From positions 1 to 64,000 of the forward strand of contig CANGOP010000006.1 of the NCBI GenBank assembly GCA_947455595.1: DNA of 64,000 nt. The letters run 5' to 3'. The notes below the pieces were generated by a model. It was not told the DNA's origin, made no database searches, and saw only the letters and a program-made list of their open reading frames with translations. Numbering within the stretch: position 1 is the stretch's first letter; every line of letters starts with the position of its first letter. This DNA comes from Gammaproteobacteria bacterium (GTDB lineage: Bacteria > Pseudomonadota > Gammaproteobacteria > Steroidobacterales > Steroidobacteraceae). A program made the translations under genes and the position numbers. Shown here one piece after another: positions 25,710 through 34,747 of the stretch.

Positions 25710-26257
25710 CAGGCTGCGCACTCCCGCGCAGCGTCGACCAAGTGATCCACGACGTACGGCGTGAACGAACGCCACGTCTCAATGTGGAACACGTCTGCTG
25801 CGGTGCGCCACAGGTAGATCTCCGACTTCATGTACACCGTGCGCGTGCACATGCCAACCGGGAAGGCGGCGAGGTCGAGGTCCAAGGGGCACCCACTGCC
25901 GAGCAGCCATTCCGCGTGCGGGCCCTTCAACAGAAAGGCCGCCTGTCGGTGCGAAATGTCGACGATGGAATGGGCGATCCCGGCCAGCGACGCGGTGAGC
26001 GCAGTGCGGACGCTGATGTCATCGGACTCCGGTGCGAGCAGCAGATACTCATCCGGTCCCACCCAGAGGGCTGATCGAGCACCATGGGATGCCGCGCGAC
26101 ACGCCGTCGTGGGTAACGCCACCCCAAAGCTGGTGGATGCCGCCGCAATCGCTTCCGGGCCGCCCCGGAAACTCAAGCGGAGCATGGCCTGCACGGGCTC
26201 GAGCCAAGAACGCGCCTCGATGTGCGGCGAACGGCGCGTAAGCGTCAGATTAGACAT
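25709..26257 (-). CDS. soxG: sarcosine oxidase, gamma subunit
   Basis: 182 residues; recognised by position behind soxA and by family segments such as SARSALWVGPDEYLLL-like ALWVGPDEYLLLAPESDD, IVDISHRQAAFLLKGPHAEW and LGSGCPLDLDLAAFPVG. GcvT-like small subunit of the heterotetrameric enzyme that oxidises sarcosine to glycine, transferring C1 to THF. The start overlaps the soxA end by 8 nt. Confidence 0.9.
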   Translation of the reverse strand: MSNLTLTRRSPHIEARSWLEPVQAMLRLSFRGGPEAIAAASTSFGVALPTTACRAASHGARSALWVGPDEYLLLAPESDDISVRTALTASLAGIAHSIVDISHRQAAFLLKGPHAEWLLGSGCPLDLDLAAFPVGMCTRTVYMKSEIYLWRTAADVFHIETWRSFTPYVVDHLVDAARECAA

Positions 26258-29255
26258 TGAGTCGTGCTCCCTGCGGATCGTAGAACACGGTCGACACCAC
26301 CTTGACGGGGATATCGCCGCCAGGCATCGCCACGTAGATCGTTTCGCCCATCTTGGCGCGGCCGCCGGCTACAACCGCCATCGCGATCGATCGACCAAGA
26401 TTAGCGCTGAAATAAGACGATGTAACGTGGCCGACCATCTTGAAGGGGATCGGCTGATTCGGCGTGAGCACGACTTGGGCGCCCTCCTCCAGCACGACCG
26501 AGGGGTCGTCGGTGAGCAGGCCCACCAATTGCTTGCGGCCAGGGGCCTTCAACGCTGGACGGTCCATGCCACTCTTGCCGACGAAGTCGCGCTTGGTCTT
26601 ACCGATCGCCCAGGCCACACCCGCGTCGTCAGGGGTCAACGTGCCGTCGGTGTCTTGTCCGACGATGATGTACCCCTTCTCGGCGCGCAGGACGTGCATC
26701 GCCTCGGTGCCGTATGGAGTGATACCAAACTCTTGGCCGGCAGCGTAGATGGCTTCCCAAAGCGCCGAACCATACTCGGCCGGAACGTTGACCTCAAAGC
26801 CCAACTCGCCGGTAAAGCTCACGCGCATGAGGATCGTCGGCACGCCGCCGATATGGCCGCGCGCTACACCCATGTGCGGCAGTGCCGCCGCCGACAAATC
26901 GATGTCGGTGGTGAGCTTCGCCAAGACGTCACGTGCCTTTGGACCTTGCACCGCGACCACGGACCATTGCTCACTCGTCGAGGTGATCCAGACCGAGAGG
27001 TCATGCCACTCCGTCTGAATGTAATCCTCCATCATGCCAAAGACGCGGGCTGCGCCGCCGGTGGTGGTGGTGACGTGGAAGCGATCCTCCGCCAGACGCA
27101 CGATGACGCCGTCGTCATACACAAAGCCGTCATCGCGGCACAGGATGCCGTAACGCGAGCGATTGACGCCAAGGTTGGACCAGTTGTTGACGTAGAAGCG
27201 ATTCAAGAACTCCGCCGCGTCTTTGCCCACGACTTCAATCTTGCCGAGCGTGGAGGCATCGAACATGCCCACCGACGAGCGTACCGCGACGCATTCGCGG
27301 TTGACCGCTGCATGCATGTCTTCACCGCCGACCGGGAAGAAGCGGGTACGCTTCCAGTTACCGACGTCTTCGAAGACACCACCACGTGCAACTGCCCACT
27401 CGTGGCTCGGCGTACGGCGCACCGGATCGAACTGGTCGCCACGGGCGGGACCCGCGAACGCACCGAAGGTGACCGGCGTGTACGGCATGCGATAGGTCGT
27501 CAAGCCCACTTCGGCAATGCGACGGTTCGACGAGTCGGCCACGATGCCCAAGGCATTGAGACCCGACGTCTTGCCTTGGTCCGTCGCCATACCGGTGGTG
27601 GTGTAGCGCTTGATGTGCTCGATCGACTCGAAGCCTTCGCGCTGGGCCAGCGCGATGTCACGGGTGGTGACGTCATTTTGGAAATCAATGAACGCTTTCG
27701 CCGGCGGAATCGGACCCGCCAGCTGCGGCAATGCGCCCGGGCTACCGGACAATGCGGCGTCGAGCGCTTGCGCGGTAACCGTGAGCGAGCCGCCCGCGAA
27801 TCCCGCCGCTGCTGCAGCTTCGGCACCGATGATGGCGCCGTCTTGCAAGGCAGCCATGAGTCCGCTGACGCCGCGGCCGAAGCCGGCTGAGCGCGTGCGC
27901 TCAGCCGTCGTCGATGGCACGAATGCACCGAGCGCTTCATCAAACGACAGTTTGCCGCGTGACTGCGAGTGCAAATGCACGCTCGGCGTGTATCCGCCCG
28001 ACATGACGATGGCATCGCAGGCGATGGTTTCGCCGGAGACCACCTGGCCGTCGGCGCCGACAATACCCAGCAGTACGCCCGTGACCCGCAGTTTACCCGT
28101 GACGCCCAAGGCAGTGGCATTGGGGAGGATCCGCAGACCCGCGGCTTTCGCCGCCAAGATACCCGGACCATCCACGCTGCCCGCAGGACGGGCATCCGCG
28201 ATCACCGCGATGGTGGAACCGGCAGCACTGAGGTCTAGCGCAGCTTCGAAAGCTGCATCACACCCGGCCAGTACTGCAATGCGCTCGCCGACGCGGACCC
28301 CGTAGCGGTTCGCATAGGTACGCGCGGCTGACGCCAACATCACACCCGGGCGATCGTTGCCTGGGAAAATCAATGGACGTTCGATACCGCCCGTCGCCAA
28401 AACGACCTCGGTCGCCCGAACCTGCCAAAGCCGTTCGCGCGGCAAATGGGTCGGCGGTGACGCCAAATGATCCGTGATGCGTTCGGACAGACCGATGTTG
28501 TTGTGAGGGAAGTAGCCGAACGCCGTTGTGCGCGGCAACACGCGCACCCGTGGATTGGCGCTCAGCGTCTCGAGCGTCTTGGCGATCCATTCGGATGCTG
28601 GCACGCCCTCGATCGTCGCGTTGCGTTCGCTCAGCAGCGAACCGCCCATCTCCGACTGCTCGTCACACAGAATGACGCGCGCGCCCGAACTGGCGGCAGA
28701 TAGCGCCGCCGTAAGTCCGGCGGGACCAGCGCCCACCACGAGCACTTCGCAGTGAACAAATTGCTGTGCGTAGGTGTCGGGATCTGGCAGCGTTGCTGCC
28801 ACACCCAAGCCCGCTGCGGCGCGAATCTTCGGCTCGTATACTTTGAACCACCACGACCGCGGCCACATGAAGGTCTTGTTGTAAAAACCGGCCGGCAGCA
28901 TGGGCGAGAACACGCTGTTGATCGCACCAACGTCGAACTCGAGCGACGGCCAGCGGTTCTGACTCTCCGCGACGAGGCCATCGTACAGTTCGACCTGCGT
29001 AGCCCGAAGATTCGGCGTACGACGCGCTTCATCCCGAATGACCGTAATCAGGGCGTTCGGTTCTTCCGCGCCGGCACCCAAGACGCCGCGTGGACGGTGA
29101 TATTTGAAGGAACGGCCCACCAAGTGCACGCCGTTCGCGAGCAAGGCAGAGGCGAGCGTGTCGCCGGCCAGGCCTTCATAGGCACGGCCATCGAAGGTGA
29201 ACCGGACTTTCTTGGCGCGCTCAACGCGGCCACCGGCGGTCGTGCGCGCCTTCAT
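26250..29255 (-). CDS. soxA: sarcosine oxidase, alpha subunit
   Basis: 1001 residues, standard SoxA length. Order: N-terminal 2Fe-2S-like fold (FTFDGRAYEGLAGDTLASAL, SFKYHRPRGVLGAGAEEPN), NAD-binding Rossmann domain (VLVVGAGPAGLTAALSAASS), a second dinucleotide region (ATGGIERPLIFPGNDRPGVM), and a C-terminal GCV_T domain (GMFDASTLGKIEVVGKDAAE) that binds THF. In the complex it holds NAD and the folate site and receives the imine from SoxB. It overlaps soxD by 4 nt upstream (ATGA). Confidence 0.95.
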   Translation of the reverse strand: MKARTTAGGRVERAKKVRFTFDGRAYEGLAGDTLASALLANGVHLVGRSFKYHRPRGVLGAGAEEPNALITVIRDEARRTPNLRATQVELYDGLVAESQNRWPSLEFDVGAINSVFSPMLPAGFYNKTFMWPRSWWFKVYEPKIRAAAGLGVAATLPDPDTYAQQFVHCEVLVVGAGPAGLTAALSAASSGARVILCDEQSEMGGSLLSERNATIEGVPASEWIAKTLETLSANPRVRVLPRTTAFGYFPHNNIGLSERITDHLASPPTHLPRERLWQVRATEVVLATGGIERPLIFPGNDRPGVMLASAARTYANRYGVRVGERIAVLAGCDAAFEAALDLSAAGSTIAVIADARPAGSVDGPGILAAKAAGLRILPNATALGVTGKLRVTGVLLGIVGADGQVVSGETIACDAIVMSGGYTPSVHLHSQSRGKLSFDEALGAFVPSTTAERTRSAGFGRGVSGLMAALQDGAIIGAEAAAAAGFAGGSLTVTAQALDAALSGSPGALPQLAGPIPPAKAFIDFQNDVTTRDIALAQREGFESIEHIKRYTTTGMATDQGKTSGLNALGIVADSSNRRIAEVGLTTYRMPYTPVTFGAFAGPARGDQFDPVRRTPSHEWAVARGGVFEDVGNWKRTRFFPVGGEDMHAAVNRECVAVRSSVGMFDASTLGKIEVVGKDAAEFLNRFYVNNWSNLGVNRSRYGILCRDDGFVYDDGVIVRLAEDRFHVTTTTGGAARVFGMMEDYIQTEWHDLSVWITSTSEQWSVVAVQGPKARDVLAKLTTDIDLSAAALPHMGVARGHIGGVPTILMRVSFTGELGFEVNVPAEYGSALWEAIYAAGQEFGITPYGTEAMHVLRAEKGYIIVGQDTDGTLTPDDAGVAWAIGKTKRDFVGKSGMDRPALKAPGRKQLVGLLTDDPSVVLEEGAQVVLTPNQPIPFKMVGHVTSSYFSANLGRSIAMAVVAGGRAKMGETIYVAMPGGDIPVKVVSTVFYDPQGARLNV

Positions 29256-29539
29256 GCGGCACCTCCCGGCAGTTCCGGTCGCTCACCGACCTTGTAGGTC
29301 GTGACAAAGAAATCGGTCGTTGTGTCGCGGATAGCGTTGAAGAAACGACCGCAGCCACGAGCGTGGCGCCACCGCTCGCGGAAAAGCCCGCGCGGATTCT
29401 CACGCAAGTACAGAAACTGGAGGAGATCGTCCTCCGTTGTGGTCGTCGGATCCTGCGGGCGGGCGATATGCGCCTGACCACCGTGAGCGAATTCCGGCTC
29501 GGGGCGCGGACCGCAGTAAGGGCAATGAATGACGAGCAT
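29252..29539 (-). CDS. soxD: sarcosine oxidase, delta subunit
   Basis: 95 residues beginning MLVIHCPYCGPRPEPEF; the CPYC pair with later histidine and cysteine residues (HARGCGRFFNAIRDTTTD) forms the zinc site of SoxD. Located between soxB and soxA, as in all heterotetrameric sarcosine oxidase operons. Confidence 0.95.
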   Translation of the reverse strand: MLVIHCPYCGPRPEPEFAHGGQAHIARPQDPTTTTEDDLLQFLYLRENPRGLFRERWRHARGCGRFFNAIRDTTTDFFVTTYKVGERPELPGGAA

Positions 29540-29550
29540 ATCGTAAGGCC

Positions 29551-30804
29551 TCAGTGAGCGACGGCCGCAGCCGCCGCCTCATCAATCAGTAGACCGTCGC
29601 GGAAGCGTTCGATGGTGAACGCCTGATTGAGTTCGTGGGGTGCATCATTGGCAATGGTGTGGGCAAACACATGAGCGGAGCCTGGTGTTGCCTTGAACCC
29701 GCCGGTTCCCCAACCGCAGTTCACATACAGTCCTTTAACTGGGGTCTTGGAGATGATTGGCGAGCGGTCCGGCGTCGTATCGACGATACCGCCCCAATTG
29801 CGCAGCATCTTCAAGCGCCGCACCACCGGGAACAATTCGCAGATCGACTCCAGCGTGTGCGCGCTGATGTGCAAGCCGCCGCGCTGCGTGTACGAGTTGT
29901 ACGCGTCCGTGCCTGCGCCGATGACGAGTTCGCCCTTGTCGGACTGGCTCATGTAGGCGTGAATGGTGTTCGACATGACCACGCAAGGCATGATCGGCTT
30001 CACCGGCTCGGAGACGAGCGCCTGCAGCGGGTAGCTTTCGAGCGGCAAGCGAATGCCGGCGTAGCCCATGACCACGCTGGTATTGCCAGCGGCCACGACA
30101 CCCACCTTCTTTGAACGAATCACACCGCGCGTCGTCTCAATCGCCTCGATGGCCCCGGAGGCGTCAATGCGCATACCGGTGACTTCGCAGTTCTCAATGA
30201 TGTCAACGCCGAGCGCATCAGCCGCACGCGCATAACCCCATGCAACGGTGTCATGCCGAGCAACGCCGCCACGACGCTGCAGAGCAGCGCCCAACACCGG
30301 ATAGCGGATATTGGGATCGATATTGAGGATGGGGCAGAATTCCTTCGCTTCCTCAGGGCTTAGCCACTCATTGTCGACGCCATTGCCACGGTTGGCGTGG
30401 ATGTGGCGCTTGCTGACCTGCATGTCATGCACGGTGTGCGCCAACATCATCACGCCACGCGGCGAGAACATCGTGTTGTAGTTTAGAACCTGCGAGAGGT
30501 CCTTCCACATCTTGAGAGAGTGGTCGTACAACTTCGCACTTTCATCGAAGAGGTAGTTGGAGCGGATAATGGTGGTGTTCCGGCCGGTGTTGCCGCCGCC
30601 AATCCAACCCTTTTCTACGACCGCAATGTTGGTGAGGCCGTGCTCAGCGGCGAGGTAATACGCCGCGCCGAGCCCGTGACCGCCACCACCAATGATGATG
30701 GCGTCATATTCCGCTTTCGGCGCCGCACGGCGCCACTGCGTCTTCCAGCCCTGATGACCGCCAAAGGCTTCCTTCAGGAGCGACCAGCCCGAGAACTTTT
30801 GCAT
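29551..30804 (-). CDS. soxB: sarcosine oxidase, beta subunit
   Basis: 417 residues. DAO-type FAD domain with AIIIGGGGHGLGAAYYLA, GNTGRNTTIIRSNYLFDES, the segment RGGVARHDTVAWGYARAADA and C-terminal NCGWGTGGFKATPGSAH. It carries FAD and the covalent FMN and oxidises sarcosine. The ATG overlaps the stop of the upstream DMGDH-like gene (TAATG), so the methyl-removing enzymes are made together. A second SoxB-like protein lies at the left edge of the window. Confidence 0.95.
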   Translation of the reverse strand: MQKFSGWSLLKEAFGGHQGWKTQWRRAAPKAEYDAIIIGGGGHGLGAAYYLAAEHGLTNIAVVEKGWIGGGNTGRNTTIIRSNYLFDESAKLYDHSLKMWKDLSQVLNYNTMFSPRGVMMLAHTVHDMQVSKRHIHANRGNGVDNEWLSPEEAKEFCPILNIDPNIRYPVLGAALQRRGGVARHDTVAWGYARAADALGVDIIENCEVTGMRIDASGAIEAIETTRGVIRSKKVGVVAAGNTSVVMGYAGIRLPLESYPLQALVSEPVKPIMPCVVMSNTIHAYMSQSDKGELVIGAGTDAYNSYTQRGGLHISAHTLESICELFPVVRRLKMLRNWGGIVDTTPDRSPIISKTPVKGLYVNCGWGTGGFKATPGSAHVFAHTIANDAPHELNQAFTIERFRDGLLIDEAAAAAVAH

Positions 30805-33260
30805 TACGCCCTCAGATCATTGTTGTCCGGATCATATGGAGATTCGACGACGATGGTGGCTTGCTTGCGCTCGCCCAGCACCTCAATTTCGAGTTTCGTG
30901 CCCACCGCTGCGAATTCAGGCTTCACATAGCCAATCACCAGGCTCTTCTGGATCGTGTGACCAAAGTAGCCAGACGTGGCACGACCAATCATCTGGCCAT
31001 TCGCGAAGAGCGGCTCGTTGCCGAGCGGATCTGCATCTGTAATGCCGTGGACTTCAGCGGTGATGAAGCGATGTGGTACGCCGGCAGCCAACTGCTTCTC
31101 CAGAGCGTCCTTGCCAGTGAAGTGCGGCTTGTTCATACGCACAAAACGGTCGAGCGACGCTTCGAACGGCGTGTAGTCGCGCGTCAGATCGCTTCCCCAC
31201 ATCCGGTAGGACTTCTCCATACGCAGCGATTCCATCGCGCGCATGCCGACGAGGCCGAAACCGAACTCCGCGCCGGCGGCGCAGATTTGGTCGAACAAGC
31301 CATGCGCGTACTCAACCGGGAAGTGCAATTCCCAACCGAGCGAGCCGACGAAGTTGACGCGTAGCGCATAGACGTCCGTCGCGTAACCCACTTCGATGAC
31401 CTGGCTCGTGAGCCACGGGAAGGAGGCGTTGTCGAGCGGCGAATCGGTGAGCTTGGCCAAGAGGTCGCGTGCACGCGGGCCGCCGATGACAAAGCAGCCA
31501 CGCGCACCCGTGATATTGCGCATCGAGACCGATCCATCCCGCGGCAAACGCTTGTCTAAGAAGTCGTGGTCATAACGCTCGGCAGCGCCGGCGCTGACGA
31601 CGTAGTAGTGATTGTCGGCGAGCTTGGTGATCGTGAACTCGGTGCGAATGCCGCCGCGCTTCGTCAGCGCATGGCACAGAGCAATTCGACCAATCTTGGT
31701 CGGCACCTTGTTGGCCACCAGGCTATCGAGCCAGGCTTCAGCGCCAGCGCCCGTGACCTCCCACTTCGAGAATGGCGTCAGGTCGATCATGCCGACCTTT
31801 TCGCGCATCAAGCGCACTTCGTTACCGACGTGCTCGAAGTAGTTCGAACGACGGAAGCTCCAGACATCCTTTGGCTCGACGCCCTTCGGCGCAAACCACA
31901 GCGGACGCTCCCAGCCATAACGCTGACCGAACACGGCGCCGGCTTTGGCCAGCTTGTCGTAGATCGGGCTGGTTTTCGCCGGGCGCGCCGCCGGGCGCTC
32001 TTCATCCGGGTAGTGAATGGTGAACACTTCGCGGTACGTCTCTTCGTTCTTTTCGACGATGTATCGCTTCGACGTGTACGGGCCGAAGCGGCGCGGATCG
32101 GCGGAAAGCATGTCGATGCCCGGCTCGCCTTCTACGATCCACTCGGCCAATTGCCACCCCGAACCGCCGGCGGCGGTGATGCCGAAGCTGTGTCCTTCAT
32201 TGAGCCACAGGTTGCGCTTCGACCATGCCGGTCCGATCAGCGGGCTGCCATCCGGGGTGTAGGAAATTGGTCCGTTGACGATGTCCTTGATACCGCAGTG
32301 TTCCAAGGCCGGGACGCGACGCTGCGCGGCTTCGACGTACGGGAGTAAGCGCTCAAGATCGCCCTCAAATAGGCTCTTGCCGAACCAGTCAGGCACGCCG
32401 TCCGCAAAGCGTGCCGGGGCGCCATGCTCGTAGGGGCCAAGGATCCAGCCGAGGCGCTCTTCGCGCAGGTAATAGGACTTGTCCGACTCACGCAGAACGG
32501 CGAGTTCACGGCCGCCTTTGGCGCGGTACTCCTCCAGTTCCGGCGACTTGTCGTAAACGATGTACTGGTGTTCGACGGGAATGGCCGGCACGTTGATGCC
32601 GAACATCTTGCCGGTCTGACGAGCATAGTTGCCCGTTGCGCACACCACGTGTTCGCAGGTGATGACACCCTTGTTCGTGGTTAGGCGCCATTCGCCGCTC
32701 GGCAGTTGTTCAGCCGAGAGGACTTCGGTCTGCTCATAGATTTCCGCGCCGCCAGCACGAGCGCCCTTGCGCAGGGCCATGGTGAGGTCTGCCGGAGCGA
32801 TATGACCGTCGTCCGGGTGGTAGAGCGCGCCGATGATGGCCGGGGTATCGCCATGGCCACCAAGATCAACCAGCGGCCACAGCTCCTTGACCTGTTCCGG
32901 GGTGATGACTTCGAAGGGGACGCCGATGGTGTTCGCCGTGCCGCAGTACTTGTGGTACTCGTCCATACGGTCGCGGCAGGTCGCTAAGCGCAGATTGCCC
33001 GTCACGTGGAAGCTGACGTCCTGACCGGTTTCGGCCGGCAGGCGCTTGTACAAGTCCACCGAGTACTTGTGTAGCTGGCCGACCGTGTAGCTCATATTAA
33101 AGAGCGGCAACAAACCGGCTGCGTGCCACGTCGATCCCGCGGTCAGCTCCGAACGCTCGAGCAGGACGACATCCGACCAGCCTTTCTTGGTGAGGTGGTA
33201 CAGCGTGCTGACGCCGACGACACCGCCGCCGACTACAACCACCCGCGCATGGGTCTTCAT
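30804..33260 (-). CDS. dimethylglycine dehydrogenase-like flavoprotein (DMGDH family) 3, first gene of the sox operon
   Basis: 818 residues. VVVVGGGVVGVSTLYHL FAD loop, covalent-FAD histidine in AGSTWHAAGLLPLF, folate-binding GCV_T region (GMIDLTPFSKWEVTGAGAEA) and SLRMEKSYRMWGSDLTRDYT near the C-terminus. The ATG at 33260 starts directly at the conserved MKTHARV; longer readings lack homology. Position ahead of soxBDAG makes this the best candidate for the true dimethylglycine dehydrogenase, producing sarcosine for the next enzyme. The promoter region is shared with the divergent AraC-type regulator and holds three regularly spaced half-sites. Confidence 0.9.
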   Translation of the reverse strand: MKTHARVVVVGGGVVGVSTLYHLTKKGWSDVVLLERSELTAGSTWHAAGLLPLFNMSYTVGQLHKYSVDLYKRLPAETGQDVSFHVTGNLRLATCRDRMDEYHKYCGTANTIGVPFEVITPEQVKELWPLVDLGGHGDTPAIIGALYHPDDGHIAPADLTMALRKGARAGGAEIYEQTEVLSAEQLPSGEWRLTTNKGVITCEHVVCATGNYARQTGKMFGINVPAIPVEHQYIVYDKSPELEEYRAKGGRELAVLRESDKSYYLREERLGWILGPYEHGAPARFADGVPDWFGKSLFEGDLERLLPYVEAAQRRVPALEHCGIKDIVNGPISYTPDGSPLIGPAWSKRNLWLNEGHSFGITAAGGSGWQLAEWIVEGEPGIDMLSADPRRFGPYTSKRYIVEKNEETYREVFTIHYPDEERPAARPAKTSPIYDKLAKAGAVFGQRYGWERPLWFAPKGVEPKDVWSFRRSNYFEHVGNEVRLMREKVGMIDLTPFSKWEVTGAGAEAWLDSLVANKVPTKIGRIALCHALTKRGGIRTEFTITKLADNHYYVVSAGAAERYDHDFLDKRLPRDGSVSMRNITGARGCFVIGGPRARDLLAKLTDSPLDNASFPWLTSQVIEVGYATDVYALRVNFVGSLGWELHFPVEYAHGLFDQICAAGAEFGFGLVGMRAMESLRMEKSYRMWGSDLTRDYTPFEASLDRFVRMNKPHFTGKDALEKQLAAGVPHRFITAEVHGITDADPLGNEPLFANGQMIGRATSGYFGHTIQKSLVIGYVKPEFAAVGTKLEIEVLGERKQATIVVESPYDPDNNDLRA

Positions 33261-33366
33261 ATCTCTCGTTCTCCGTTCGAGTCGTTCGGGCCCTCGGCCG
33301 ACGCCGAGAGAGGCAGAATTTAACCCGGAGAGTCTAACCGTCGACAGGGTCGGCAAGGCTCTATTT

Positions 33367-33413
33367 GCGACAAATGCTGACGCAAATGCGCCAGTAGGCC
33401 GTATACTGCGACA
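33367..33413. promoter_or_regulatory. three phased half-sites between DMGDH 3 and GbdR-like gene
   Basis: Read on the minus strand, TGTCGC (33413-33408), TGGCGC (33393-33388) and TGTCGC (33372-33367) recur every 20-21 bp, two DNA turns, as expected for an AraC-family activator. The outer two lie inside a longer direct repeat, TGCGACAA-N3-CTGAC, at 33366-33381 and 33407-33422. Confidence 0.55.
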
Positions 33414-33440
33414 ACCACTGACATCCGCGGTGAAAAAGGC

Positions 33441-34436
33441 TTGAAACCGACGCTGCAACCCCGCAAGAGCCGGTTTGTCTTTCTGACACTCCCTCAATAC
33501 TCGCAGATCGCGCTCGCCAATGCCGTCGAGCCCCTGCGCATGGCCAATAACCTCTCCGGTCAATTGGCCTACGAGTGGGTGATTACGAGCCTTGACGGTC
33601 AATCAGTCTCCGCCAGCAACGGCTTGTCGCTCAGCCCGACCGTGGGTCTTGACCAAATCGGCCGGCCTGACATCGTCTTCATCTGCGGCGGGCGCAATGT
33701 TCGTGATGCCGTGACCCCGACGCTGTTGGCTGCCCTGCGCCGGCTCGCCGAGCAGGGCACCGGTCTCGGCGCCCTCTGTACTGGTGGCTATGCCCTTGCC
33801 CGGGCGGGGCTACTCGATCGCTGCCGGGCGACCATTCATTGGGAAAATGTCTCGGCCCTGCGCGAAGAGTTTCCTAGAATTATCATTTCAGATCAGGTAT
33901 TTACGATCGATCGGAATCGCTATACGGCGTCCGGTGGTGTCGCGCCGTTGGATCTGATGTTGAATCTGATCGAGTCCAAACTGGGCAGCAAGGTCGCCCA
34001 ACTGGTCTCCGAGCAATTCATCGTGGATCGCATCCGCAGCGACAAGGACCGGCAGTACGTCCCGTTGCGGGCGCAGGTGGGCGTCTCCCACCAGAGCCTG
34101 CTGAAGGTGGCGGAACTGATGGAGGCCAACGTCGAGCGGCCAATGTCTCTGGAGCGTATCGCCCAAGAGACGGGATTGTCGCGGCGTCAGATCGAACGCC
34201 TGTTCAAGCGGCACCTGAACTGCGTGCCCAAGCGCTATTACCTTGAACTGCGCCTGAAGCGCGCGCGTGAACTGCTGCTGCAGACCGCGATGCCCATCAT
34301 GGACATCACCACGGCCTGTGGCTTTCAGTCGCCGCCACACTTCTCCAAGTGCTATCGGAAGCAGTTTGGCTATCCACCGAGCGTCGAGCGTCAGTCGCCG
34401 CGACGAGTGGCGCCCGGCTCTGAAACCGCAGCCTGA
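33441..34436 (+). CDS. GlxA/GbdR-like AraC-family transcriptional regulator
   Basis: 331 residues. N-terminal DJ-1/PfpI-like sensor domain (FVFLTLPQYSQIALANAVE to about 190, with LGALCTGGYALARAG), then a C-terminal double HTH (MSLERIAQETGLSRRQIERL and ITTACGFQSPPHFSKCYRKQ). This is the architecture of GbdR, which activates betaine, dimethylglycine and sarcosine genes in Pseudomonas on sensing betaine or dimethylglycine. The start is TTG at 33441, fixed by homology of the N-terminus; its ribosome site is weak. It is divergent from the DMGDH-sox operon and upstream of the corrinoid operon, so it plausibly controls both. Confidence 0.9.
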   Translation: MKPTLQPRKSRFVFLTLPQYSQIALANAVEPLRMANNLSGQLAYEWVITSLDGQSVSASNGLSLSPTVGLDQIGRPDIVFICGGRNVRDAVTPTLLAALRRLAEQGTGLGALCTGGYALARAGLLDRCRATIHWENVSALREEFPRIIISDQVFTIDRNRYTASGGVAPLDLMLNLIESKLGSKVAQLVSEQFIVDRIRSDKDRQYVPLRAQVGVSHQSLLKVAELMEANVERPMSLERIAQETGLSRRQIERLFKRHLNCVPKRYYLELRLKRARELLLQTAMPIMDITTACGFQSPPHFSKCYRKQFGYPPSVERQSPRRVAPGSETAA

Positions 34437-34747
34437 GCCTAGTGGGTTGTCGGAATGCGACCCATTGGCAAAATGGGTGGCGCGGCAAGGGTCGGGCAGT
34501 GGTCAGTTTTTGTCGCCCCAATGAAAAGCAAATTTACTCATAGGCCTAGCGAAAATAGAGAGTTGAGCGATATTCCGGTGCGGCAACCCGAACTGCCGTC
34601 GGTGCATTCGTCGGTATGTCGTAATGAGACACGCCACTGTCGCGAAACCACCAACTATCGGGGCCGCTTGCCCGTACCATCGCACGCTTGATTCAGTCGG
34701 GCCGGTTTGGCCGGTCCGATCTTGCCACCAGTTTCCGGGAGTACGAG
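34437..34747 (+). promoter_or_regulatory. 311-bp leader of the corrinoid operon with two phased half-sites
   Basis: No gene is supported here. TGTCGT (34617-34622) and TGTCGC (34638-34643) are 21 bp apart and match the half-sites in front of the DMGDH-sox operon, suggesting the same AraC-type activator. No clear sigma-70 -10 box was identified. Confidence 0.45.

Noticed and set aside
25830-27890. 686-codon plus-strand open frame opposite soxG/soxA
   Set aside because: Shadow of soxA; no family resemblance, no ribosome site.
34455-34691. 78-codon open frame before the corrinoid protein gene
   Set aside because: No Shine-Dalgarno or homology; overlaps the putative activator half-sites.
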